Positions 10,501-19,448 of a DNA stretch of 64,000 nt are shown piece by piece (position 1 is the first letter of the stretch; each line of letters starts with the position of its first letter). Location: positions 16,946,277-17,010,276 of the forward strand of contig OW386289.2 in assembly GCA_936432065.2 (NCBI GenBank). The letters run 5' to 3'. Made by a program: the position numbers and the translations under genes. Origin of the DNA: Rutpela maculata. Its lineage: Eukaryota; Arthropoda; Insecta; Coleoptera; Cerambycidae. Below the pieces are notes generated by a model. That model saw only the letters and a list, made by a program, of their open reading frames with translations. It was not told where the DNA came from and did no database searches.

Positions 10501-11009
10501 AAGAGATTCGTAAAAATCAAACAAATTACCAATGGCGTTACGCGCCCAAAGTGGCGGTAACGCCGGTCGTATATAAAGTGGGAGATATGGTAATGACTAA
10601 AAGGATCAGGAAGGATCATACCTTCACACCGTCGTGGAGTGGGCCACACAAGGTTTTAAAGAGATTGTCCAATGAAGTTTACCTCATTCACAAGGGGGTA
10701 ACTTCGACGAGATTACATGTCGATGCCATCAGGCCGGCACCTAAGGGAGACCCCGATGTTGAATTGGAATTGTCTGAAGAATCAGAAGATAGTCCGGATG
10801 AAATTCATCTTAGTGACGACGCTTCCTCATCAGACAATGAGATCGCGCCCAGGTCAGAGCGACGTAGCGATACCACACTAGTTCAAATCAATGTTCCCGC
10901 AAGTGCTCAAGATGAGCCGGATGTAATAAGTCGAGATCCCGAAGATGCTCGAGATGAGCCAGATATAGAAGAGTCACCTCTAGATATTTCTGAGGTCGAC
11001 CACGGCTAA
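7536..11009 (+). CDS. pol: Pol polyprotein of gypsy-1 (protease-RT-RNase H-integrase)
   Basis: Open in the -1 frame from the slippery site to TAA at 11007-11009, about 1157 residues; no separate start codon is expected. Domains by genome position: aspartic protease with DTGS at 7713; reverse transcriptase with YLDDIIIYS at about 8643; RNase H with QTDAS at about 9085; integrase zinc finger with paired His near 9750 and C-X2-C (CIIC) at about 9871; integrase catalytic residues at about 9964 (VDVIGP), 10149 (SDQGG) and 10249 (NPIER); then a GPY/F-like module (SGPHKVLKRL) near 10640. The last 90 residues are acidic and disordered-looking. Order RT-RH-IN defines Ty3/gypsy. No stop or frameshift was seen, so the protein could be functional. 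Confidence 0.95.
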   Translation, partial: FKLKNFDDLPDLNYLFKDQEVNLSPHRFTTLESINQTNDAFPLPRIKIIINNRAVNALLDTGSTRNIIQPKFLNDIDQLTAPQTFVMACGDGLVESLGTTTINVNVLDVPFQTTFQVIQNLNEELILGAPFLYAHNVVFDYQRKCVYVGTEERITVFWNQAAHQARKQCRLPEELIIGNDNLKPLFEEFAELFTAVPTQATTVTTKHKIKVKDDRPFNIKPYPMSPSKKKVMYDQIEEMLKAGVIEPSTAQYSSPPIIIERPGKKPRFCIDYRHLNEVTEDEASVLPKIYESIKDLGNANIFTVLDLKSGYWQIPLEESSKNYSTFTTLDGASYRFNVMPFGLKTAPCTFQKFMARDVLTGYLHHFCKVYLDDIIIYSENIEQHVNHLRAVFERLRLHNLKVSPEKCVVATSSITYLGHQINANTTQPLEKHILQIQNYPAPTTRRQLQSFLGLCNWVREYIPNVAIITKPLTRLLSKDWRFKWNPEAQEAFILLKEVLNKPLGLHRPDFNKMFILQTDASLIGLSAVLYQLGDNDQKHIVSYASNTLSPTERKYHINELECLSVVNYIRKYKIYLADRPFIVKTDNRALLWLNKHKDEKTKFTRWSLLLQEYSFTIEHCPGKENILADYLSRNPQGPNVEADDEEERMYPPKFSYKERISVITTLELNDQVREAQTHSRDIQDQIERWNTLVRQADKTEAEVKFVNTRQVIGGTLWTRGENVIEKLYVPKRMVMRVISHFHDRPEVGHPGRDETVRIISGRYYFNNLSRLVNKYLNECIICNSVKSRQSQPKAPLRSHAPSHPFEVLSVDVIGPLQRTKDANNRYILMVEDVFSKWVEAKAFTQVSGKTIAQFIEEELVARYGVPRVIISDQGGHFNSGFYDTFCTRNNIERFFTAAYHQQANPIERRVQEAKKILKTLLYGSPNDEWDRHVSQMAYILRTRKNAATGHTPSFVVLGYELPQIGDWNMFAYRQERRNQADVPRLERVKEIRKNQTNYQWRYAPKVAVTPVVYKVGDMVMTKRIRKDHTFTPSWSGPHKVLKRLSNEVYLIHKGVTSTRLHVDAIRPAPKGDPDVELELSEESEDSPDEIHLSDDASSSDNEIAPRSERRSDTTLVQINVPASAQDEPDVISRDPEDARDEPDIEESPLDISEVDHG

Positions 11010-12282
11010 TAGCCGTTTTCGCTTTTTTTTATATTTTTTCTCAAAATTCTAAGTGGCGGTTTTGACCTATATGCGGTCAAATCGAAAATTTAAAGTCTAC
11101 TCCATGAGCAGACATGGAAAGACGGCGAACCCGACGCAAGAGCGCGATCCGGTAAGCCTAGCTTCTCAAGAGCGAGAGCCGCCAAGTTCGAGTAATGGAC
11201 GTAGGCATAAGTACGAATCAGTACGAGTTTCGGAAGCTGTTTTTCTTATGCAAGAAGACAACTTCAATTTTAATCATTTTAAGTCAACAAAATTAACGTA
11301 TACCCCAAATGGAAACTACGAGTTTCAGAAGCCGTCCTTCGCTCAAGAAGACGCTTCAATTTTTTTTTTATACTTTTTTCACAAGTCGTGATGACCGCAC
11401 GAGTATCGTAAGCCGATTCAATCTACCTTACGAAGTAGAAACTACGAGACGAGTTTCAGAAGCCGTCCTTCGCTCAAGAAGACGCTTCAATTTTTTTTTT
11501 ATACTTTTTTCACAAGTCGTGATGACCGCACGAGTATCGTAAGCCGATTTAATCTACCTTACGAAGGAGAAACTACGAGACGAGTTTCAGAAGCCGTTCT
11601 TCGCTCAAGAAGACGCTTCAATTTTTTTTTTATACTTTTTTCACAAAGTAGTGATGACCGCACGAGTATCGTAAGCCGATTCAATCTACCTTACGAAGAA
11701 CCAATTTCTAACCATTATAAGTTAACAAAATTCATGTTAGAAAAATATTTCATTAAAAACAACACATTGTGTTTGTTAGTCGACGCGTTCCAGTCGACGA
11801 CTTGCTAAAAAGTCAATCTAGTTGCAGAACTGCATTTTCCATGTGCAAAAATGGAAAGATGACCCAGCCTGTCGCAAGGGCGCGGCATGGTGAAGTCTGG
11901 AACTCAAAGGCGAGGACCGTCCAAGCTGCGGCATGGAGATATAGACAGCCTCTTCTAGAAAGGGCCGAAGTTAAGCAAGAGCGAGACCAGGGCAAAAGAG
12001 CGAGTGCAACGAATTAGTGAGAGTGGACGCTAATCAAAATTGTGCTACGCTTCGCACCTCGACGCGGGTGTAATTAAGTTGATAAAAATGTTGTATCAAC
12101 TTGGCGTATTGTTTAAAAAATGTATTTATTTTTAAGTTAGATAGGCGAATCAGCCGTCTGCCCCAATTAAGGCCGTTATTTTTAAACATCTGTACCATAG
12201 GTCAGACCGTCAAATGAAGGCATACAGACATACAAGTGAATATGGAAATTAAAGGCAATCGATGAGTAGAAAAGATTCAACC
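11010..12282 (+). other. gypsy-1 3' noncoding region
   Basis: 1.27 kb between pol and the polypurine tract, without a convincing reading frame: the longest open stretches (11053-11391, 11769-12017) start with GTG rather than ATG and show no envelope features such as signal peptide or membrane segment. The centre is a 131-bp tandem repeat. The length leaves room for a lost env or for RNA signals. Confidence 0.7.
11312..11702 (+). repeat. 131-bp tandem repeat, three copies
   Basis: Units begin at 11319, 11450 and 11581 with CGAGTTTCAGAAGCCGT and share CGCTCAAGAAGACGCTTCAA, a T9-10 run, ATGACCGCACGAGTATCG and TCTACCTTACGAAG. A diverged fourth unit precedes them (11226-11280, ..GGAAGCTG...CAAGAAGACAACTTCAA). 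The units differ by only a few bases and lie in the noncoding part of a young element. Confidence 0.92.
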
Positions 12283-12294
12283 AAAGGAGGGGAG
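12283..12294 (+). promoter_or_regulatory. Polypurine tract of gypsy-1
   Basis: AAAGGAGGGGAG directly precedes the 3' LTR, the expected position and composition of the plus-strand primer. Confidence 0.9.
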
Positions 12295-14166
12295 TGTTGT
12301 AGAACTCTCCAAAATCGTCCTAAGTTGAAGACATAATCAAAATTCGACTTAGGCAAAAATTTCATTTAAAGACATTTTTGGGAGTCTGCAGAGGCGCAGA
12401 TCAGTCCATAAGGACCGTTTTGGGTTCTATAAGGCGTTGGAAATGACCAGGTGAAAATTCGAAGAAACACCGAATTTTCACTTAGGAAAAATGTTTTTGG
12501 TTCAGAATATGAGAGTAGAAGTATATAATGACAAAGATTTATGAATAATATACTTTTTCAAAGGTACCATAAATTGGACTTTGAAAAATAATATTTTTGG
12601 AAGGGCGTCAAAATTTGGCCCAAGAATCGATTTATCGAAAGTACGCCAAAGTTTCACTTGCAGACTAATTTTTCAAAACTGCGTTGAAATTTGGCTTGAA
12701 GATCGATTTTTCAAAAGTACGCCAAAATTTCACCCGCAGATTAGTTTTTCAAAAGTACCTTGAAATTTGGCTCGAAAATCGATTTTTCAAAAGTACGCTG
12801 AAATTGGTCTTAAAATGGATTTTTCAAAAGTACCACGAAGTCAGTTTAAAAAGTACCACGAAAATATAATTTAAATTATTTTTATTTTTTTATTCCTCAA
12901 CCAAAGACATTGACCTTTGAGGTACGGTCATTGAAACCCCAATTCTAAAGTATGAGCATAAAATTTTAACGATGCACTGCATCCGAAAAGCAAAATAGAA
13001 TATTTTGTCAAAGCCGGCGTAGTGCCGATAAGCAAAAATTGATAAAAATCAATGCACATGTACAAGGCCGGTTTCTCGCATAGAAAGAGTTTGGATTGAC
13101 CCAGCGGCTCGCAATTTGGTCGAACGCGTTGAGTGGTCCAGACAAAGCAATGGTAGAAAAGCCAATAACAGGGCTTTTCAAATGACAAAGTTATAGAGGA
13201 AAACGCCTTGTGCATAAAAATCCAAAAATTCAATTTTGCCTAAAAGTCGCTCGAAGGTGAGACGCTGCCAAATCGATAATATTAATCGACTGTGATAAGG
13301 GTTAGTAAGTCGTGGACTGATCGAACGCCACTCAACTTATGCAGTAATAAGTCCTCTGAATGTGTTTGAGTACGTGAATCTCCACGATACAAGAACTTTA
13401 AAGCTAGGTAGTCTCTAGCGAAACTAAATTCATTTAGTAAAACTTTTTTAAGTTAATTTCAGTCAGCCTTAATTATTCATTTACCCAGAGTCTGAAATGA
13501 TTCTAAAAGCTCGCATTTTGATTCTGAGAAGGTACGTATGAATCTTTTTTACCTAATCGATCGTTAGCGCGAGCGCTCTCGCTTGTATGGTCTGAAAGTC
13601 ACTACCTTGATTGGGGAAGGCACGATTCTTTCTTGAGAATTTTGTATAACCAATTCTGTTAAATAAACGGATTCTTTGAACTAATATTTCTTAATTGATC
13701 TTGAGGCCTGTTGACGGTCTATAATCCCTGGAACTTTCGTATAGAAAACCGGATGTGTCGAGTTAATTCGCATTAACGTTCGACCTTCTGGTTGTTTTAC
13801 GGAGGTTCGATAGGGATTTTTTTATGCGTTTTTTGAGAAATATATTCCGTTATTAATGGACCAAAACGCGATTTTCGCGTACCAAAACTAATCCCTCCGC
13901 AGAGAAATTCTTCGGTTGGGATTTTTTTATGCAAAAATTCAGGAAATTAAGAGGTGCCTAAACCCCTAACGAGGGAATTCGGGTCCAGAGAGAGCGTAGT
14001 TTCCGATCTGTGGTAGTGCAGCCTTGGTCCCGCTTTTCGGCTACCGAAGTCATCTTATCTCGAACCCGCCTGGGAGGTAGAAGAACGGGGTAATACGCGA
14101 CTGGCGCCCCCTGAGAAATAAATTGGTGTCGCGTCATTTTGACGCCCGGTAGTGCGTTCTTCTACA
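12295..14166 (+). repeat. 3' LTR of gypsy-1
   Basis: 1872 bp matching 4409-6280 at a constant offset, including the degenerate TTCAAAAGTACG units. T at 13833 versus G at 5947 is the only mismatch noticed. It is followed by the TAAA duplication. Confidence 0.95.
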
Positions 14167-14170
14167 TAAA

Positions 14171-16735
14171 CACTGAAACCCCTAACCTGGAAAATTTTTC
14201 GAACCCTCAGTTTGTCGTGAGGTAGGGATTTTTAACGTGCTCACATCTCAGATATACGAAACCCACAGTTTTTCATCTCTTTCGAAAGATGGCGACGCAA
14301 GCAAATCCGCTCATCCACCATATCTCGTCGACTCGGACTGACCGGGAATTGAACCCGGGCCGTGTGTGTGAAAGAACGCGCCAAATTACAGATATTTTTA
14401 TTTTTCACGTCATTTTTTAAATCATTTTATATATTATATATACAGGGTGATTTTTTTAAGGCGGCCATTAGAATATTTCCCACTTGCAGATGAGATAGCC
14501 ATTTGAGATTTGGTACCCTACCCTAGTCGACCATTGCGAGTCCGAAAATAATAATTTCAAAATGGCGGCACTTCTGGAAGTCGATACCAACTTTTGCTTA
14601 TTTTAAATGGAACACCCTATATATTTTCAACTTTTCGAAATGACCATAAATTTCTGAGTCAAAACATGTAGCACACCCTATACCTAAACTGAGCAGTTTC
14701 GGAGATATTTGACATTTTATAAAAAATTTGACAAGTGCAACGGTTTGCAAGAACAGTTATGACTTTCTTCGTATAGGAGATCCTTATTTGCTCTTTGGTA
14801 CGTAGAAAGAACACAAGATGAGTTACTCTCTACAAAAAAAAATAGATTCCAAAATAGTATACCAAGTGTTTTATTTTTCACGTTACATTTTGTCAAATTC
14901 AAACCTCAAAAACTTTTTTATTTCAAATGGAATACCCTGTATTTTTTACGTCAAATTATGTTAAATTAAATTCCCTTTTTTCTACCATAAGCATTGTAGG
15001 GATTAAAGTTACAACTTTTCGAAATATTGGCGATTTTCTTAAATTTTTAGTAAAAATTGCCATCAACTTACCTATGATTAGAAATAATCATTAATGTCAG
15101 TCATTCTCTTTTGTTAAAAAATGCCAGCACGTTTAAATTACACCCACGAAAACTTAGATTTGTTTATTATTTATGGAGAATGTGATAAAGTAATAATACC
15201 AAGAACATGTAACACATTTGCTACTCGATACCTACTTTATTGTTTCAATTGTTTCATTGGCTTCTACGTTTTTTTGGATAAATTATAATTTTCAACAAAA
15301 ACTTGCAAATAACTCAATAAGTACATGTGTTAGATATAAGACATGCTGATATAAGTCCACCTCAAATTTAATTCTACATCGATTGCCATAATAAAATTTG
15401 GCACGTGTCATTTGACAGAGCCAATATTCTAAAATTATCACATATAATATGCGTTTTACAGTGTATGGTGGATGGTTTCTGTTCTTGTGGGTATGGAGTA
15501 GCAAATGTGTTACAAATGTTAATATGTTCTTGGTATTACTTTATCATATTCTCCATAAATAAATAATAAACAAACGTAAAAGTCTTCGTGGGTGTAATTT
15601 AAACGTGCTGGCGTTTTTTAACCTAAAAGAATGACTGACATTAATGATTGTTTCTAATCATGGGTAAGTTAATGGCAATTTTTATTAAAAGTTTTCGGAC
15701 ATTTAACAAAATCGCCAATACTTCGAAAAGTTGTAACTTTAACCCCTACAATGCTTATAGTAGAAAAAAGGGAATTTAATTTAACATAATTTGATGTAAA
15801 AAAATACAGGGTGTTCCATTTGAAATAAAAAAGTTTTTGAGGTTTGAATTTGACAATATGTAACGTGAAAAATAAAACACTTGGTACACTATTTTGGAAT
15901 CTATTTTTTTGCGTTTTTGTTTTGTTTTGTGTTCTACGTACCAAAGAGCAAATAAGGATCTCCTACACGAACAAAGTTATAACAGTTCTTGCAAACCGTT
16001 GCACCTGTCAAATTTTTTATAAAATGTCAAATATCTTCGAAACTGCTCGGTTTAGGTATAGGGTGTGCTACATGTTTTGACTCAGAATTTTATGAACATT
16101 TCGAGAAGTCGAAAATATGGAGGGTGTTCCATTTAAAATAAGCCAGTTGGTATCGACTTCCGGTATTTCCGAAAGTGCCCCCATTTTGAAATTATTATTT
16201 TCGGACTCGCTGGTCGACTATGGTAGGGTACCAAATCTCAAATGTCTATCTCATCTGCAAGTGGGAAATATTCTAACGGCCGCCTTAAAAGAATCACCCT
16301 GTATATATATTTCATTTTACAATCTATTATTACATTACGTCACAGATACGCGTACCTAGTGACGTAACGGCCGGGTGCTGTGGCAAATGACTTTCAGACT
16401 ATGTGATTTATTGTATATTAAAAGACAATCTCTTTATAGTTTAATCGTAGGCTATTGTTTGCATATCAGCGAGTTGTCACTTAAGAATATTTAATCTCTG
16501 ACTAGATAAGTGAATAATATTTGCTAAATATGCAGGGAAAATAAGCAAAAACCATGCTGCAGGAGTCAGAGGATTAAAAACAATTATTTGCTTGTTGAGC
16601 AAATCATTTGATAGTGTATAAATTTCAGCGAGGGGTCAAGGGGGTGGAGGGAGAGGAAAGAACGCGCCACTGTCCCTTACACTACCGAGCCGATTCCTCA
16701 TGGAAAGTATTTCCGATACGGCGTTGAAATTAACT
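14171..16735 (-). repeat. tRNA-derived SINE, split by a 2.3-kb insertion
   Basis: On the minus strand the head lies at 16735-16656 and continues at 14383-14171. Box A TAGTGTAAGGG (in 16689-16676) fits TRGYNNARNGG, and box B GGTTCAATTCC (14357-14345) is one base off the consensus and flanked by CCCGG/CCGGG as a TpsiC stem. The anticodon area CTTTCAC suggests a Glu-type ancestor. The head only becomes whole when 14384-16669 is removed. The body continues to about 14171, where gypsy-1 inserted, so part of the tail may lie left of 4408. Confidence 0.65.
14384..16655. mobile_element. Insertion flanked by a 14-bp direct repeat, carrying a large fold-back element
   Basis: GAAAGAACGCGCCA occurs at 14370-14383 and 16656-16669 on either side, a probable target duplication inside the SINE head. 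The insertion holds a fold-back element at 14441-16310: outer ends ACAGGGTGATT and AATCACCCTGT, arms of about 790-815 bp (14441-15225 and 15495-16310) and a loop of about 270 bp. Left over are about 55 bp on the left and 345 bp on the right (with an ACGTCAC...GTGACGT palindrome near 16335-16365). No transposase reading frame is visible. Whether the fold-back arrived separately from the rest is not clear. Confidence 0.65.
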
Positions 16736-16739
16736 TTCT

Positions 16740-17614
16740 CTGTATTATTAATCTATTTATAGTGGCGATTAATCATTTATTACTTTAAAATATGATGTTA
16801 AAATATCAGGTCCGTATTTAAAAAAACTAAATTGTAGATAACAGCTGAGCAACCAATTGTCCAATCAAAAATATAAAAATACCACATTCAGGTAGGAAAA
16901 ATGTTCAATAAGATTTAATTTGTTTTGTGATGTCTTTAAAAATATACTCAATTAAAAAAAAACTCGATTTTCCAAAATATAGATTTTTCTTAATCTCAAA
17001 AATGGAATTTTTTAAATTCCCTTTGTCTTATAATTAAACCAACTTCGTATATCTTGTGGTTGTAAAAATCACTATGCAGAGAATCTAAAATGATACACCT
17101 TGTACATATCATTAAAAAATTTAATACAACAAGATTCATTCTCATTTAAAAATCGATTCCTTCTCTTTCCCTCGAAATATTCTTACTTTCGAGCTACTCT
17201 CTTAAAAAATAGCTCTAATGCTCATATTTTGTAATTTTTGTTGTTTGTGACCCAATAAAATGCCACCAATCGTTGGTTCTGGAAAAATTGAAATGAAACT
17301 TTAAGACTTTCATAGGTAAAGGTTAATTTTCTACGTAATTTAAAATTTTTGCGCAAAATCTTGAAATACGTCAATTTTTAATTCTAACATTACATTATTT
17401 GAGCAGAATTTTATACCTCCCCCTACAACCCTTTTAAAGTGACAGCGACCCATTTAAAATTTTTAAATGGAATGGAGATTATTTCAAACGCATTTTATTT
17501 ATCTATTCAGTAATATAAGATTTTTTAATTTCTATGATTTCTTTTAGTAAAAAATATTACACTTAATATTTCAAAATTTTATTTTAATAAAATTTTAATA
17601 TGAAACAATTTAAA
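16740..17614. other. Intronic AT-rich DNA, nothing recognised
   Basis: No open frame, tRNA-like sequence or inverted repeat could be supported on either strand. Confidence 0.5.
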
Positions 17615-17945
17615 TAAATGTTCAAATTGGGAGCTGATTCCTTCTTGACAATAATAGAGCCTGTGTAGAAATCCTTTTAAAACATATTGTATCGTTTTCA
17701 GCTGATTTTCTTAATTTCTTGACTTATTCTGGTTTTTAAATAAACGATATTTGGTCTGTTAAAGTAAAAAGTGGACTTTTAATTTTGAACAATTCCATAG
17801 AAAATAGTCGAGCGGGCTCAAATTGGGAGAATGGGCTGGCCACTCAATTTCACCCATTTTAACTGATTCGTATATTGGGAAGATTTTATTGAGACAGGCT
17901 CTTATTCCCAGTGCAAAATGTGGTGTAGCTCCGTCCTGCTGATAC
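17615..17945 (-). pseudogene. Tc1/mariner-type transposase fragment (C-terminal part)
   Basis: On the minus strand the conceptual translation shows WYQQDGATPHF, then IEWPAHSPNLSPLDYFLW: the second catalytic Asp and the region of the third Asp of the IS630/Tc1/mariner superfamily, in the same arrangement as the complete transposase at 28022-29083. Stops and frameshifts follow. The N-terminal half is missing; upstream sequence (above 17945) is unrelated and a fold-back begins at 18000. A dead relic in the intron. Confidence 0.75.
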
Positions 17946-17999
17946 CAAATGTTTATTCATTATTTGTATTCATTCTAATATATTTAATTGTATTGCTAG

Positions 18000-19285
18000 T
18001 AGGTGAGCAGTATACCCCCAAAAAGACGCTCAGAAAAGCAACCGAAGTGACCTCGAAGTTTCGACAGATTGAAACCTTTTGGAGTCGATTTGTTATTTCA
18101 TTGTCAACAAAAAAACCTTATTAAACTTTTTTGATTCCGATAGCAAGTAATTTGTTATTAACAAAGAAATTTCTACATAAAAATAAAAGAAAAAATCGTT
18201 TTCCAAAACTGATCCTCTAGGTTAATTGGGCCAAAGTAAACATTTTTTTTCCAAAACGCGCCATTTTTGAACTACAGGCGATTAAAAGTCGAAAAATGGC
18301 CTAAAGTGGTCCGCATTAAAAATTTATTTCTCAGCTTCTACCAAAGCTTTTTAAACTTTTTTTTTGGAAAATGATCGTCAAGACTTATGTTTTAAGACCA
18401 TATTTTTTTATATAATTCACCTTTTTTGGTACTCGTGGTATTTTAAACCAAAGTTGTATGAAATATTTCATTTTTGCAGGACGGAATGAAATATGATGGT
18501 GACAGGAAATCAATCCGCAAATTTTTTTTAATTACTTGTATAAAATACATAATATATATATTAGGAAAATATTCCCGTTAATATTAAATAGGTACATAAC
18601 TCAATAAATAAATATTAAATATTCAGATTTATAACGTTAAAAACGCAAATTATTTTTCATTTTTTGAATTTGAAATTGCCCTAGTTTAAAAAAGACGCGT
18701 TTTCAAAAAATTAACGAGAGTTATAAAGTGTTGAAAAGTGTATCCAAGTAATTAAAAAAGATTTGCGGATCGATTTTCTGTCACCATCGTATTTCATTCC
18801 ATCCTGCAAAAATGAAATATTTCATACAACTTTGTTTTCAAATACCACAAGTACCAAAAAAGGTGAACTATATAAAAAAAATATGGTCTTAAAACATAAG
18901 TCTTGACGATCATTTTCCAAAAAATAAGTTTAAAAAGCTTTGGTAGAAGCTAAAAAATAAATTTTTCAAGATGGCCACTTTTGGCCATTTTTCGACTTGT
19001 AACGGCCTGTACTTCAAAAATGGCGCGTTTTGGAAAAAAAATTCAAGAAATAAAAAGTGTTTATTTTGGCCCAGTTAACCCAAAGGATGTGTTTTTTCTT
19101 TTATTTCTATGTTGTAACTTCTTTGTTAATAACAAATTACATGCCATCGAAATCAAAAAAGTTTAATAAGTTTTTTTGTTGACAATAAATTAACAAATCG
19201 ACTCCAAAAGGTTTCAATCTGTCGAAACCCCGAGTCACTTAGGTTGCTTTTCCGAGCGTCTTTTTGAGGGTATACCGCTCACCTA
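18000..19285. mobile_element. Fold-back element, about 1.29 kb
   Basis: Terminal inverted repeats begin TAGGTGAGCAGTATACCCCC (18000) and end TATACCGCTCACCTA (19285). The arms run about 530 bp (18000-18530 and 18750-19285) with some divergence and enclose a loop of about 220 bp. Both arms contain an AAAATGGC-rich segment and a TTTTTGAAC/GTTCAAAAA run. There is no coding capacity. It lies about 160 bp upstream of the acceptor of the second exon. Confidence 0.85.
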
Positions 19286-19448
19286 TAGGTTTTGCGGTAT
19301 ATAACATTTTTTGTTAAAGAAAATTAATTAAGAGCAAAAAATTTGTCGCCAGCGTTATGCCATTTTTATTACTTTTGAATGTTGTTTAATATAGATAATT
19401 AGTTCAAATTAATAAAACTTTACTTACCTAAATTTTTATTATTTATAG

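Larger units (their letters stand above)
4409..14166 (+). mobile_element. Complete Ty3/gypsy LTR retrotransposon (gypsy-1)
   Basis: A 9758-bp element with every expected part in order: 5' LTR, tRNA-Lys-type primer site, gag, -1 frameshift site, pol (protease, RT, RNase H, integrase), polypurine tract and 3' LTR. It is flanked by a TAAA target duplication (4405-4408 and 14167-14170). The two LTRs have the same length, and the only difference noticed in reading them side by side is G at 5947 versus T at 13833, so insertion looks very recent. No env-like reading frame was found. It sits in sense orientation in the intron of the recombinase-like gene. Both coding frames are open end to end, so the copy may be active. 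Confidence 0.95.
3962..19448 (+). other. 15.5-kb intron filled with mobile elements
   Basis: Bounded by GTAAGT (3962) and a T-rich tract with TATTTATAG (ending 19448). Contents in order: unassigned AT-rich DNA (3968-4408), a complete gypsy element (4409-14166), a tRNA-derived SINE split by a 2.3-kb insertion (14171-16735), AT-rich DNA (16736-17614), a mariner-type transposase relic on the minus strand (17615-17945) and a fold-back element (18000-19285). Without the recognisable insertions only about 2.5-3 kb would remain. Confidence 0.65.

Noticed and set aside
11053..12017. Possible env or third ORF of gypsy-1 (11053-11391, 11769-12017)
   Set aside because: They start with GTG codons, overlap a tandem repeat, and show no signal peptide, membrane segment or glycosylation pattern.
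12581..13233. Short frames in the gypsy-1 LTRs (also 4695-5347) as duplicated genes
   Set aside because: They are identical because the two LTRs are identical; no start context or domain supports coding.
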